Source: Anaspis maculata (lineage: Eukaryota > Arthropoda > Insecta > Coleoptera > Scraptiidae). Taken from it: a DNA stretch of 64,000 nucleotides. The notes under the pieces were generated by a model. The model ran no database searches. It was not told where the DNA came from and was given only the letters and a program-made list of their open reading frames with translations. The stretch is taken from the NCBI GenBank assembly GCA_949128115.1, contig OX421966.1:38085042-38149041 (forward strand), given 5' to 3'. Below are positions 12,909-26,419 of the stretch, one piece after another (position 1 is the stretch's first letter; every line of letters begins with the position of its first letter). A program made the translations under genes and the position numbers.

Positions 12909-14626
12909 CAGGGTGTTCACGATAAAATTCACCCCTGTCCAACAGATTCCCCTTTGAGATATTCTAAAAAACTAGAAACTTTTTCTCCACGATTTTTCCC
13001 AGGGACCTTAAATCGATCCACTAAAAGTTTATAATTGGTACCGTATACAGGGTGTGATATGTAACTTCTTTATTTCAAATGCAACACCCTATATTTCAAT
13101 TCGTTATTTGATGTAGCCTTTTTTTCTGAATTCAAATATGTATGACACTTATTATTTATTCTGACAAGTAAGTTGTCGAAAAAATAATAAAACAGGTATA
13201 ATCAATTTCACGGCTATCTGCATTAGAGCAAGCTATGGAAAAAATATTTTTTGTTGGTAGGAATGAGCAGGAATCCATAACCGTCGTCGCAGATAGTTTG
13301 TGTAAATGTGGTATGTGAAAAGGTTAGGTATTGTGGCAGATGTCACCCGTCGCGCGCTGTGATGCACATCAAGTCAAAATGTTTAGTTTTATTGGGGAAA
13401 ACAGATAAACACGTGTTCCTCGGAGTGTAAATTTGCTGGACCAGTCTTCACGGGTTGGTGGCTCTTTGCTTGTGCTTTGCTAGTTGCGGCCAGTGAGCCA
13501 GTGTATAAAATGACCCCAAAGGAAGTCAGCGGCAGCACTAAAGGGAAGAAAAATTAATGAAAATGCCTGTCCAGTGGCCCCAGTGAGGTTGAGAAAATTC
13601 GCTTCCATGGACATTGATTTATGGAGTTGCACTGTACAAGACAAGACAGTCGAGACACGACGCGTGAGTTTACTCTGTGTTGGAAGATCTTCTCAATATG
13701 AAATTATTGACCATTTCATGTATGTATTCCCTTCTTCATCTTTTTCTGGCTTGTATGCTGTTCTAGTGTTGTAGAGCACGTAGTACTTCCTACTATCAGT
13801 CCTACTTCCCTTTAATGCTGCCGCTGACTTCCTTTGGCGTCATTTTATACACTGGCTCACTGGCCGCCACTACCAAAGCACAAGTAAAGAGCCACCAACC
13901 CGTGAAGAAGGTGTCCAGATAATTGACACTCCGAGGAACACGTGTTTATCTGTTTTCCCCAAATAAACTGAACATTTTGACTTGACGTGCATCACACCGC
14001 GCGACGGGTGACATCTGCCACAAACGCCACAATACCTAACCTTTTCACATACCACATTTATACAAACCTTCTGCGACGTCGGTTATGGATTCCTACTCAT
14101 TCCTACCAACAAAAAATAATTTTTCCATAGCTTGCTCTAATGCAGATAGCCGTGAAACTGATTATAGTCAAATACTTTTGTTTCGCGGCAAGATGGCTTT
14201 GGTTTCTACAGTTCACTTGAAAAAAAGTTATTCTCGAAGCATTTTATCTGTATAATTTAACTCTGCATGGATAAATGGTCCAATTCGTTCCCAATACAGG
14301 GTGTCGTGTAATTTTCAATTTTCAATTTATTTGACTACCTATTTTATTATTTTTTTGACAACTTGCTTGTCAAAATAAATCATGAATGTTATATATTTTT
14401 GTAATCAGAAAGAAAGGCTTCATCAAATGACGTAATAAAATATAGGGTGTTGCATTTGAAATAAAAAAGTTACATGTTACACCCTGTATACGGTACCAAT
14501 TGAAAACTTTTAGAAGATCGATTCAAAGTCGCTGGGGAAAATTGTTGAGAAAAAGTTTTTAGTTTTTCAAAATATCTCAAAGGGGAATCTCCTAGAGGGG
14601 GGGTGAATTTTATCATGAACACCTTG
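12909..14626. mobile_element. 1.7-kb foldback element, ~0.7-kb arms
   Basis: The left end CAGGGTGTTCACGATAAAAT matches the right end as its complement, both next to TA within TTGTACA. The arms (about 12,909-13,555 and 13,795-14,626) pair through most of their length and include CACCCGTCGCGCG and its partner. The unpaired centre is about 240 bp. CAGGGTGT ends with TA targets are typical of Tc1/mariner-like elements in insects (general knowledge). No transposase is seen. Confidence 0.8.
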
Positions 14627-14632
14627 TACAAA

Positions 14633-15496
14633 AGCGAAAAACAAAAATGAACCTCCCAGAAAATAGTCCGTCTGCTGGGTGGCATTTTGTATCATCAAAT
14701 GCAAGGTCCGTACAGTATTCAGCAGTTAGTGTCCGAACTACCAATCTTTTTTCTAAATGGGTCGTTTCAGTCTTTCAACCCATATACCTCAGGAACCATC
14801 ACTGAGAAAAAGATTCTGAACCATGTTATTCTTTTTGGTATTCAATCCTCCATATATTTTCTAGATGGTTTTTCCATACCGAAAAAATGAAGCAAATGGC
14901 ATGGTATGAAAATAATCGATTTTTGGGGATTCTTCGGGACTTCAAGTATAGATTTCAAAGGTCGAGGAAAAGTACCATTTTGAAGTTGGCGACTTCTAGA
15001 CAAAAGTGCACGGAGAAAAATATTAAGCTATATTAGACACAATTGAGGTGTATTTAACAACAATCTGTAGGCGGATATAGGCCACCTCCAAGCGACTGTC
15101 CCTGTAACATTAGATTTGTGGATGAAAGAATGTTGTACAGGTTTCATTAAATAAGTGTTGCACCAAACATAGTTTCATTGGTATTTGAACCACAATCTTG
15201 TAGTTGTATCAGAAGTAAATCTTGTGTACATGACAACAAAAATCTAGATACTCTCATAATGGTGTATGAATGAATCACAAGGAGTTTGGGGATAAACCAA
15301 AATTGAGTCTATTTAGCCCAACCGCAACTTTGTAGTTGATCCACCGTAAAGCTTTTGTACATAACAACCAAAAACTACTTACATAATCATGTTGCATGGT
15401 TGAGTTATGCAAGTATTTAGTTCCTATCTGACATAGCTCCAATTTTGTTGTTGCATTTCACATTTCCAATTTAGGTGGAATAGCACTTGTGAGGGG
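14633..15496. other. non-coding host DNA
   Basis: No gene was found. Near 15,030-15,440 several loosely similar phrases recur (aactttgtagttg, catgacaacaaaaa, taatcatg), suggesting a diverged tandem or dispersed repeat. Confidence 0.35.
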
Positions 15497-15500
15497 TTAA

Positions 15501-15897
15501 CGGGATGCTAGGGCTAGGAGTCAGCAGCGGGTATGCAGTCTCGTATGAAACCACTTAATTGAAAAAAACTGCGTGCAATTTAAGTTCTGTCAATGACACA
15601 CTCTCGCCACAACTTTTTTACTTTTTTTGCGCAAAAATGCATAACATTCAGTTGAAATTTCGGTAAAATATGAGTAAAATAGGAAAAAACGGGAAAATTA
15701 CCCTCGAAAAATCGGGTTTTTGGTATTTTAATCGTATCTTCTCGAAATTTCAACTGAAGGTTGTAACAATTTTTGCATAAAAAAAAAGTTGTGGCTAAAG
15801 TGTGTCGTTGGCAAAGTTTAAATTGCAGGCACATTTTTTTATGAAGTGGTTTTATACGAGACGGCATGCACGGCCGGCCTCTAGTGCTAGCGGCCCG
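15501..15897. mobile_element. TTAA-flanked MITE
   Basis: A 397-bp element is bounded by TTAA on both sides (15,497-15,500 and 15,898-15,901). Ends CGGGATGCTAGG and complementary CCGCTAGCACTAG begin imperfect inverted repeats of about 110 bp, including GTCTCGTATxAAACCACTT. A TTAA target duplication points to a piggyBac-type transposase in trans (established property of that superfamily). The 95-codon frame inside is a by-product of the repeats. Confidence 0.75.
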
Positions 15898-16221
15898 TTA
15901 AGGGGCCAGCAATAATATATTATTTTAGTCAATGTTAAAGTCCATAAAAATTCGTTATCCATCACATTGATTTTATTGATAAATCTGTATAAAAAGTAAC
16001 ACATTTCTTAACCATGAAGGTAGGTACATAGTAGCAGATACTTATCGTATTGTATTACAACCTACTTGAACATGTTTTTGACACTGAATGTATGTATAAA
16101 CATAAATGGTCTACCGCATTCTGTGACTATATATTGAACATTTTCACAATAATTACATAACACGTAGGTATATGCATAGGTACAATAAATCCATTCACAC
16201 ATCTCACATCTCTTTCATGTT

Positions 16222-17269
16222 TTAGATTCCATGAGTTGAATTGACCAGAGTTGAATTCTGGTCAGTCGGTCCCACAATGATCACCATGGGTTGCAGGGTT
16301 TCTTTGAAACGCTGCAGTCTCTTTCTTCTCTCATCGATAGTTTCATGTAATTTGTCAATAGTCTAAGAGCAAAACCAAAATTTTATTCAATTAGTTGTTC
16401 GCAGTTTTAAATAAATTTGACAAACAAGTTGGATAGAATAATGATGGGAGATTAGTGGACATGTGAGAGTGATTGTGAATGGTGAGTTATGGAAATCATA
16501 TTATGTGCAACTGTCAACATAACCATAAACTGAAGAAATGATAATATATGCAGTAATCAAAGTTGATCAATATTACACGGGACAGTACTTACTTCTATGT
16601 GACAGCAAAACGCTTGCTGGATCTCCAATTTCGATGGTCTGTTCCTCTCGCCGGCCTGTTTCGACTTCATCGGACATGGGGGAAGAAGAAGCGGCAAAAG
16701 CAAGAATGCCAAAACTTGTTGATGTTCTGAAACGTTCATTTAAAATTTTATATAAAGGGTGTTTCGTTGATGGTTACGGAAATTTGAACTGCAGATAGAC
16801 CTCATCAAAATGAGGAAACCTCTATGCTACATATTTTGCAAAATACGCTTAGCGTTTTGAGTGGAAGCTTTCCGAAAATTCTGAAAACTTTCGAGAACCA
16901 CTCTAATTTTTTAGCCCATGATAAACCTAGGTATCAGCAGTAGTCATAAGTTTTTGCGCTAGGCAAGTGGCTCTCAACTGAACGGCTTTGTTTTGCGTGA
17001 TTTTTTCAGTAAATAATACTGGCTGTTGGTATACGGTAGCAATTTTTGAACAAATTTGTACCGTGGCCCCACTTGTGGGATAATTTCCTTCATCATTCCA
17101 TTGTTCAACGATAGGAAAACCTCCAAATCTATTTGGTTCTCTATTAACAAATACATCTAACATGTAACCTTCACCATTCAACCCATCATGCAACAGATTA
17201 CTTACCTTTAAATGTTGGCACTAAGCATTCAAAGCCCCATTCTGATAACAGTTGCTCCACCGTGTCCAT
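16222..17269 (-). CDS. SAM-like-domain protein, four exons
   Basis: The exon model on the minus strand is 17,269-17,206, 17,140-16,979, 16,726-16,593 and 16,362-16,222. It totals 501 coding bases and stays in one frame to a TAA (166 residues). Introns start GTAAGT, GTTGAG and GTAAGT and end TTAATAG, GTTTCAG and GCTCTTAG. The first two exons encode a SAM-like helical module: an EQLLSEWGFE start, then ENQIDLEVFLSL, then KEIIPQVGPRYKF. This resembles a small adaptor-type module recurring in insect uncharacterised proteins. The last exon is a charged helix (DERRKRLQRFKETL). The second donor (GTTGAG) is the weakest junction. Function is unknown; a protein-protein interaction role is inferred. It may be a host gene or a member of a multicopy family. 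Confidence 0.6.
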
Positions 17270-19800
17270 TTTGCTGCATCAATACTTTCGAAACCAAACT
17301 GAACTTGCACAGACCTGCAATCCTGCAAAGCAAAGAGGTGGTGATGGGGATGTCACGTACGTTATTTGCGATCGGAACTGAGAAAAACACAGTTTATGTT
17401 TGCGTTACTCAAAAGTTGTGTATAGAGTTACCACAAAGAAGTAGATTTCAACAACACAAAACCTAGAGTACTACATTTCGTGGTGCAGATATGAATATAA
17501 CAGTGCGATGATCCAGCTACAAATTGTGGTTGCCATAAAAATAACAGCCAACACAAATTATACATTGTTTCTAGTTCTTCCAAACAAACGAAGAGATGAA
17601 TTCGAAATAATGAGGTTTCAACTCAAAGAACATTATGATGGTTGAAATATTGTTGTGCTATCAACTAGTCATCTGTTAAGCTCAGCCCTAAGATTGCAGT
17701 TGATTGAGGAATAGTCACTTATTATTGCAACATAACGTATCAACACCAATCGTAATTTATTCCCAAGAACTTGGTCCTTTCCGGTTAGAAGTAAAATCTG
17801 ATATGCCAATACCAATTCGGTTTGAAAAGATGCAGAATTTTCCAACATTTGTAAAATGTTCAAATTTACAAAAATATTTTTCTCCGTGTGTTATACCAAA
17901 TGTTGAATTGGCTTTCCAAAAATGTTAAACACACTGAAATCCGCACATTTGCTGTCCACGTTACAGCCCCTGAACTGACACTATGCAAATTGTTACGTAA
18001 AATCCGGAAATAAATTCTGAATCATTTTCACTGCGTTCCAGCAGACGCTGTATCCCAGAGACTATCGACCACAAAGTGATGAGTTTGACACTGATTTCTT
18101 GAGAATTTAACGGGCTACATTTGCTTCGCGGGTTTTTGTGTTCTAAACGTGATAGTTTACAAGTTATTCAGAAAAAATCGAAAAATCGCACAAGGATGGC
18201 GCTCTTTTATTGGCCCTAGAAAAAATGCCAAGCCTTGGAATTCTCGGGAATTTCAGTATGTTATTCCATGTTAAATTCTGCATCGATCCACCGCATTTCG
18301 TCAACTTCCAAATTTATTTCCGGTTAAAAACTATTTTGACTGGACATAATAGGTACCCACTAGCGGTATTTCGTGCTTATATAGGGCTTTTATTTCAAAA
18401 CGCTCCACCCTAGATTTTTCTTTAAAAAAATATTTTCTCATAAAATCTCGAGACAGGAAGCTACATCCAACAGGTTATTGAATTCAAATATCTAGCATTC
18501 AAAGTAAGTAAAAATATGAAAGGACGTGAAGCTAAGCTGGGGCGTACCAGTACCTACCGTTGTGGAACAATTTTTTTCGTGACAATTTCAACGTAATTCC
18601 ACTGAAACTGAAGAAAAATAAGAATCTTAGTCACGTCCAAGTGATGGTCAGAATAAAATTTCGTTCCTTCATAAGGCGCAATCGGCAACCCTCAAATTTT
18701 CCGGAACTCTCCCGGTGGTGGCGGGATAATTTCCGCTTTACGTGTGTTTCATGTGTGCGGGGCTTTCGGTGTACGGTCGTCCTTTTTTCGACGAGGTCCT
18801 AATCAATTCCCTAAGTGTATGTGAAAGTCTAGCGGAGCAGTTTGCAGCCAGTGTTGGGTTACTAATCAAATTACCAAGTCATTCTCGGGATGTTCCGAGT
18901 GAAGCTGAAGAGTGTGTGGTGAATTCTCCGGCAACTCAATTAAATGATTATTTTCGCATGAATTAGCTGTCGCTAACGCTGTACAGAGCTGGATTATATA
19001 GCGCTACGGAAGCAACATGTCTTTGTGGTGCTTTCTTTTGCATGTTCATTTCGATGTTCACTTAACAACGTTATTGCAACGTGCAACGAAATGCATCACC
19101 GAACCGGAAATCGATACTTTCATGTTTGTGTGACGTGTATAACATGTGCAATAATAATTCAGCGCTGTAGGTGCCGAACACCCGGGTAGCTCATTTGTGT
19201 TACGTATCTGCAACATGTTTACATCCATGCCCTTGTTGTTTTACCTACGACCATCAATTATTAGCTGTTACCGAAGTGCAACGTCGAAAATGCTGCAAAA
19301 CCCGAGGCATCAATAATTAGTTTTGTGGTCACCGAGCCAAAATCGAAGCAAAAGTTGACCATGCCTGATTCTAAAACAATACGTAGTTTCCATGCCAGTA
19401 GCAGGTGAGCTCTCATTTGCTCTTGCGTACCTACATCCTTGAGCACTTGAGACAATCTGATTGAAAAATACTAACTTCATTTTTGGTGCCGATGAAATCG
19501 CCTCTATGATCACCTCAACCTGAAAATATCCACACACGACTTCACGTTTAAATTTCTTCGATTTTTCTCCGCCAGATTCTGAATTACCGACCGCCGTTTC
19601 TCATTCCATTTTCTTATGTTCGGTTGGAATTCCTTGCAAGGTCACGTACCAACGACTGGCACACCTGATTCGGTACACAAAAATAGCTCTGCAAAACGCT
19701 CCTTCAAATGAGCTGTCCCCAGCTCCCCTTCGCAACGTAAATTGTCGCCGTCTCTCACAACACATCGAGGGGTGTGAAGCGATATAGAAAGCAGCTCCTA
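17270..19800. other. non-coding host DNA
   Basis: No further gene could be built. Short open frames occur on both strands without motifs, including 74-80 codons at 18,560-18,966. Confidence 0.4.
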
Positions 19801-19819
19801 AGCGAGATCTGCAGTTTGC

Positions 19820-20250
19820 GTTTCAAGAATTTCAGATGCAGTTTACGGAAAGGAGTTTCTTAAACTTTGGAAAAAATTGGGAGCGACGGGAATCTATGAA
19901 TGTTACCCTAATACTTCCAACAGCTGGACCACCTGAACAGATCACAAGTCCTGAAGCTTCGTGATCAAGAGAATGGTTCTTGTGTACATTTCCTTGCCAG
20001 CAATGAAGCTCTACAGCAAGACTTCTAGTTGTTCGTGAGTATTGGAGACTATTCCATTCCGTCGGAACAACATATGACACCGTGATGAAAGTTTTTGTAA
20101 GTGCACTGACTGCACGTGTTTGTGAACAAAATAGAAAATTGCAGGAGCTTCCAATAGTCGGCAACATTAGACTTTGTTGATTGCTACAACTGCAAAGGGT
20201 TGGACATTTAGAGCGAGATTGCCGCAAGTGACCGTCAACTGCTTGCGCGT
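19820..20250 (+). pseudogene. possible LTR-retrotransposon gag remnant
   Basis: Near 20,180-20,225 the plus strand encodes a CCHC zinc-knuckle pattern, CYNCKG, then, after a shift of frame, GHLERDCRK-like residues (HLERDCRK is readable). Upstream text such as REYWRLFHSVGTTYDTVMKV is compatible with a copia-type gag but is not diagnostic. Frames are broken, so it would be dead. A 131-codon minus-strand frame over the same bases looks like a shadow. Confidence 0.4.
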
Positions 20251-20259
20251 CAGGTTGAC

Positions 20260-22819
20260 TTGAGATTGGGCATGTCTCGTTCCCAGGAGCTCAGCTCTAA
20301 GCCAGCTTCTTGATGCCAGACCAAATTCTATAATAATGGTCGACAAGTCTGATGGGGCTGTTCAGCAGCATCAACATCTGTGGCTGTGGCCTTTTTGCAA
20401 ATTCACATCGGTTTTGAACCGAGAAAAACACAGGCAAAAATGTATTTTACAAAGTTTCATTATTGGCGGTGCCTTTGTTGACGAAAGAAACTTGGTCACA
20501 CTTTGGTGGTGATGATGATTGCGTTAAGATTTGGAAGTTTCTGCAGATTTAGGCATCGTAAATCAGAGAGTTAACATTGAAGTTTCAAACCGAGTTCCAA
20601 AATCGACAACGTGGATAATTTCATTGTGCAACGTCCCACTGATGGTGGATGATTTAGAAGTAGTAGCTATTAATCAGAAAATTGTTCTCATGAGATGACC
20701 CGATAGATTTCATGTTTCATTAAATTAATCCCATTCAATATAACTATCAATGACAATTGATAGACGGTGCTTATGATAACGAAAAAGAGGATATATCCCC
20801 CTGTAGATGGTTCACTACAATAAACTAACCTTGATATCGATGGCGAAGAACAGCAACCTTCTATGTCACCGTTTTCAGAACTTCAGCCAGCTCCTATGTC
20901 AAAAAGGGGTACTTTTCAGGAGGAACTAAATTGTACTTTAAACGTGATGTACTATACTTTTTTCCATTTTAGATTGAGATAATATTCACTATAAATTAAG
21001 TTGACATGATGGGATATGAAATTTGATCTTATTCATTAGATTTGGCTATAATACGTGACATAGACGGTTTTATCAGCAATATTCTGATAATTTTTGAACA
21101 TAAAAGCTTATGGCAGCTTTTTTTTGTCTGACATAGGAGGCTTGAGTTTTATTTAAGATCAATTTTAGCGAAATAAAACAGAAACAGAAAAACAGAACAA
21201 AGATTGTTTCTAGCCCGCTCATAAATTTTGAGTAAAAATTTTCACCCCTCTCGCCCCCAGTTTCTACGTCCCCATCAAGGTTCTTGCCCTTTGGGATTAT
21301 GGTTTCTTACGAACCCGCGGAACTCCTTAAGAACACTAAATACCACAATTATGAACTTTTATAACCTTTCAGACGTTGTTGAATTATGAAAAAATTTACT
21401 CAAAACACGTTTACATATTTACTTTTTTATTTCCTCACAAAAACAAATGACTTTGCTAAAATACGTTCCTTAGGCGCAAAATAATAGACCTGGAATGAAA
21501 TGCAACCACAAATGTCTCAAACACCCCCAAAAAATGTTTTCAAATAGGAGCACAAAAAAACATGATATTCTCTGCACAACTTGTTTAAACTTGTCGCTAT
21601 CGATTTTTTTGAGTCATGGTTGAGTTCAGAAGATGTGATTTAATCGGAAACAATACCAAACTTGCCGATATTGGTTCGAAATCAAAGAAAAAGTGGAAAT
21701 CGGTCACATGTGTCAGCTTGAGCCCCCCAGCCCCTTCCCAAGAGGGAAGGGAGTGCCGACACCACTTGAAAAAATCCTGATCTATCACAGATCTGGAAAA
21801 CACCATGCTTCCGCTTACAACATCGAGTGCAAAAGAAAAGGTCCAAAGAGCCCTCAAAAAGCCAGAACAACCCCCTCCCCCTCCCCCCCTGGTAAAAATT
21901 GAGAATGGCTCCACCCCTCAAAACTTTCATTCTTAACCATGTTTCACAAAAATAAAATTAAATTAGCTCCGGCACAAAGTGCATGATTCATCTACTAAGC
22001 CGCCGGACTATAACACCAGAATCTAATTATTATGTAGTGCATTCTAGGCTGAAATGATGCCTACGTACCGAAATTCAACTTATTTGGATCAACGGATTGG
22101 CAGTTATCGTCAAGGAGCATAGACAGACATAAGTACAGGTACAGGTACCTTCGGACCATCACTCTGGGAACAGAGAACCCCAAAACGGATATATCCGTCG
22201 CTATTTAATTTATTTTTCCTGCACGATCCAAATGCTTCCCCTTCCAAATTGTTGTGAAGTCGAAAATAGTATTTTACATAATAATCAAGTAATGAGAGTG
22301 ATAGATAGTGATGTTACAAGCCAAAACGATTTCGTGTCGTTTCGGTGCGATTTACCTGAGGTCAGTCTTATCCGGAACACGGCCCGACAGCTGCAAGTGG
22401 AAAAGGGCTGGGTTCTATTGATGGAATACGGGCTCCACGGATTCGTGGGTAGTGTTCTCGCAAAAATCGCCGGAGAACCAAACTAAATTAGAACTAATTT
22501 GAACGAAAAAACAAAGTTACCTTCTATGTAATCAAATGATAGTTGTTCAAAGAAGTGAAAGCAACTATTTTGTTAAATTGATTCAACTCAACTCAACTTG
22601 ACAATAAACTTGATTTATTAAGTTGGTTTTGTGTATTTTGAACAGCCACAGGTAGTGTCAAACCGAGTCAATAGTGTGCAAGTAGCTGTGAGCTTCTAGA
22701 TACCTTCCCCATAGAATAGAACAGATTGAACTCTTTCGCAACGATAAGGGGTTTCACGAGCATTAGCAAGAGTTCCTAGAAAGAGAACCGCTTTAAACAT
22801 GCCCAGAAATGCAGTGTCG
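20260..22819. other. non-coding host DNA with C-rich patch
   Basis: No gene was recognised. A C/T-rich tract lies at 21,870-21,893. At 22,345-22,440 there is a segment similar to 36,020-36,110 (shared GTGCGATT, GGAACACGGCCCG and CAGCT), so it is a diverged dispersed repeat. Confidence 0.4.
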
Positions 22820-23172
22820 GAGCGGCGGTGGCCGAGTGGTTTTGGTGTTGCCGCGCCAAGCCAGTCGTGATCTACCGCGCGGGTTCGAATCCCGCCTCGT
22901 CCATGGATATTTTGTGTTGTCCTATTGTTCCGAAAATTGTTCCGACCTAACTATGCCATATCTGCACCTGTCTGACTACAGCGGTTACAGAAAAAATGGA
23001 TTTCTGACTACAGAGTTGAGTGCTATCAGAGTACTGAGGCCTCACATAGTTAACAGTAGGCAATTCAAGTATAATTAAAAACGTGTACCAAAAACCCACT
23101 GAATGTCCGGTCGACGCTAATAACCTCGTAGTTGATGCGTCGTGAAACATTCAAAAAAAAAAAAAAAAAAAA
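22820..23172 (+). mobile_element. tRNA-derived SINE with target duplication
   Basis: The 353-bp insertion is flanked by the identical 13-mer aaatgcagtgtcg (22,807-22,819 and 23,173-23,185). Its 5' end has an internal RNA polymerase III promoter: A box TGGCCGAGTGG (22,829-22,839) and B box GGTTCGAATCC near 22,883. It ends in a poly(A) run. The head resembles a Ser/Leu-type tRNA, and the body is of unknown origin. Retroposition would use a LINE in trans (known SINE biology). A related head occurs at 47,282-47,470. Confidence 0.9.
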
Positions 23173-23185
23173 AAATGCAGTGTCG

Positions 23186-26100
23186 CTTCGAAAAATCCTC
23201 AAGACATCAAAAAGTAATATAATTTTCCTGGTTAATTATTTGAAGGCTGATACCTTATTGCCTGTCTAAGTATGGAAATGAAAACACTTCACCAGCTGGA
23301 CGTAAATTGATCAAACTGTAACACCCAACGTTTATGTAAATTATTTGATTGATAATTAAAATAATTGCTATAATTTTCGAGACACAAAAACCATACTCAA
23401 TGAGTAATAAAGAATATCTCCCTAAGTGACGTGATCGATGTCTCTCTAAGTACTCTCTAAGTAGAACTTAGTTATGGAAGAGTTAATTGAAATTGAAAGG
23501 GTCATTATGCAAGGAATCCAAACTCAACGCGGGTTCTCGCAAGTAATTAGGATGTGATTTTAATTTCAGAAACGAATGTAAATCAACTAATTCTTTATTG
23601 TTAGCTGAAGTCAGCACGGATAGGAGAGTGTGTAATTAATAATCAATTCAAATGAAGTAGTTAAGGTTCAATGCGATAACTGATTAGTCGGCAAATTAAA
23701 GATCTATGATTTCGAACACTTTGTCCTTCCGCAATATTTGATTGTCCTCTTCAAAAAGAGCGTGGAGAATAAAATAATTCGGGAATCAAAAAGGAATTGA
23801 GAAATTATGAGAACGATTCAGGTAAAAAGGGTTGCAAACCGACGGCACAAAATAGACAACGTAAGAGTCATTATTTCACGTCTAATTAATTAGGGTAGAA
23901 GGGTTTTATCACGTACCTGCGTTACGAATATTACAAAATGCGGAAATCTCAAGAGAATAGAGCATATTCGATGAAGTATAAAATCGAACCGTAGGTAGTA
24001 ACGATTTATAAATCATACCCGTACGTTAAACACACAGATAGTTTTTATACCGGATTAAGAAGACTGACTTGGTGGAGAAAGAAGTCATGGAGAAAAAATT
24101 GAGCAATTCTGAATTTTAACTGATACAATATGAAATTTTCAAAACACAAAATTTGGAAATCAAAGTTTCTGCATGATGGAACAAACAAGTTTTCTATGTG
24201 TTTGATACAAAAGCAAACAACAGAGTGGGATGTGGTTTTTGCAACACCGATACTCGCAGAGGTGCACGTATTTTATTCTACGAGTCTAAAAGTGGGTAGT
24301 AGAACTACCCTACCCACTTTTAATTCCCCAACATAGCCCTTTTCTCGAGCCTTTTCTATTTTCAACAAAGAAATACTCGAGTACCTCTTTCGCAAAACAA
24401 TAGAAATGAATGAACAGCAAATTAATTTCAATTTATTTATATTTTTGAATAAACAGCAAATCAAACAAAATACAACCTTACGTATGCCCCTGTCGTCTAC
24501 GGTATAAAAGCCGCACTCCAACACTCCTCGCCTGAGGGAAATACACACAACCGTGTATCACAGCTTCCAGAGGCCAAGGGCTAGATCGAAATCCTCGCCG
24601 GGGTGGATTTGAGCTGGTAGCCCTCTTCAGAGAGCTCGGGGAGCGTTGCGCTCCCAAGATGGCAAGTTGCATCACCCCAGAGATAAAGAGATAGCTTCCA
24701 GACAAAATCTTGTAGTCTGAAAGTTTTCGAGAACTAAAATGATGGAAATCGTGTGCAACTTGCAGCTCGAAGGAACCCGATGTCCGGAGATGGTGGACGT
24801 CAGAGGTGCGAGAGCCACATCTAGATCTGGTTCTTGTAGAAATTTCCTACAGTTCTCACGAGGTAGGCAGAGCCGGCCTCGCCAGATCGGTAAATGGGAC
24901 ATTTCGAATCTAAAACAGCTGATGGGGAGCAGAAAAGCACGTGACGGTGAACTACTTGTCACTCGAAGTGGCTGACCTACAAAATGGGTTCAATTTGACA
25001 ATTTGTTACTTTTCAATGACTGAGTCAATCTGAAAATTTCTTTCGGTGTTGAAAAGACCGTTTATCTGTCATTTGGTAAGCATAATTGCGGTAATTTGTT
25101 GTCACTGTCGTTTATTATACAGGGTTATTTGTAATCGCATGTTTTACCATAAAGTTGGTTGACCTACGTAAAATGAATGGATCACTCGGTATATTTCGTT
25201 CTTACTTCAGCGCGTAGTCTCTGCTCCAGTATTTTGAATTTTGGCTCTACGTCATTGTTTTTGACATAATAAATTCGAAAATTTCAAGAAGGCTTTGTTT
25301 TTGTTCTTTTAAGGCAATAAGAACCACGAACATCAACATTTTGATAACAAGTAGGACCGCCTTTTGTCCGTTCTACTCTTGGTACTACTTCTTGGCATCT
25401 TGGTGTGACAATATTCAAAATGTCAACTGGAATGGCAAACCAATTTCCATGCACAGCTTCTCGTAACTTCTCAACCCCATGTGGTAAAACTGAGCGATTC
25501 AACATTTTCTTCTGCATTAGAGCAAAGCACCCTTAACATGCTCAATGGGACTAAGATCTGCAGAGATCACCATCAGCCTATCCATTCGTTAATGTGTTCT
25601 GTTCTGGAAATTTATTGACGATATCCGCCCAATGCCCAACTTATTCTCCACATAAAAGACCAGCGGATACTATATTCATCATAAAACCACCCCGCAGCCA
25701 AGGCACTCCGACAATAATGATCAATTTGGCAACAGCCGACAAAGCTTCATTTGACGTAAAAATAAAGATATCCCAGAAGTTGCATGGTAGAGCAGTTGAT
25801 AGCTGAATGTCGCCTCGTGGAATAAGTCAATTGAATGAAAATTGATATTGAGTGACCAATATATCCCGTGTAAGTCAACAAACTTTATGGTAGAAACATG
25901 AGATCAAGCATGAGATCTGATCACAAATAATCCTCATAATCAACATCAATGATGACAAATTATTGGGATTTGGCAAATCAAAGAAGGGAATAACGTTATT
26001 TTCAACATAGAAAGAAAATTCTTAGATTGACGTACGTATTGAGAAGGTACAAGGTGTCAAAGTGAACCCCTTTTTCAAGTGAGCTCACCAATAATATTGC

Positions 26101-26314
26101 AACGTGTCGACTATGATCAAGTTTACCAGCACAAACTACTATTGTGTACTTATAAGGTAGGTATCCTAATACAGGGTGATTCAAAAATGGCGGATGTCCT
26201 TCCAAGCACGTTATAGTGGACGGTAATGAAGCATGGAGCACAATTCAAATCTCAATTGCAAGAGAAATTTTCATTCGGGAACTACTAACGACATGATTGT
26301 GATTGTTCGCAAGT
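23186..26314. other. non-coding host DNA
   Basis: No gene was recognised. TACAGGGT-type mariner-like termini appear singly near 25,118 and 26,171. A TATAAAAG box at 24,502 lies in sequence otherwise without coding signs. A small hairpin occurs near 24,290-24,322. Confidence 0.4.
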
Positions 26315-26419
26315 ATAGGCTGTCTGATTTCTATATGATTCTAGTCGGCTGTTCGCCACCGGCCCATCGCGGCCTGAATCGCAGCCCACTAGAATTATGC
26401 AGAAATCAGACAGCCTATA
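26315..26419. mobile_element. 105-bp hairpin MITE
   Basis: The sequence begins TATAGGCTGTCTGATTTCT and ends with its complement AGAAATCAGACAGCCTATA. Inner arms (ATTCTAGTCGGCTG and complement with one change) also pair. It is consistent with a TA-targeted miniature transposon. Confidence 0.7.

Noticed and set aside
15580..15867. 95-residue minus-strand protein
   Set aside because: It lies wholly inside a TTAA-flanked MITE and spans its inverted repeats.
19832..20227. 131-residue minus-strand open frame
   Set aside because: Opposite strand carries a zinc-knuckle pattern; the minus frame has no recognisable domain.
22820..22900. Functional tRNA gene
   Set aside because: A and B boxes are present, but the sequence continues into a 353-bp unit with poly(A) and target duplications, so it is a SINE.
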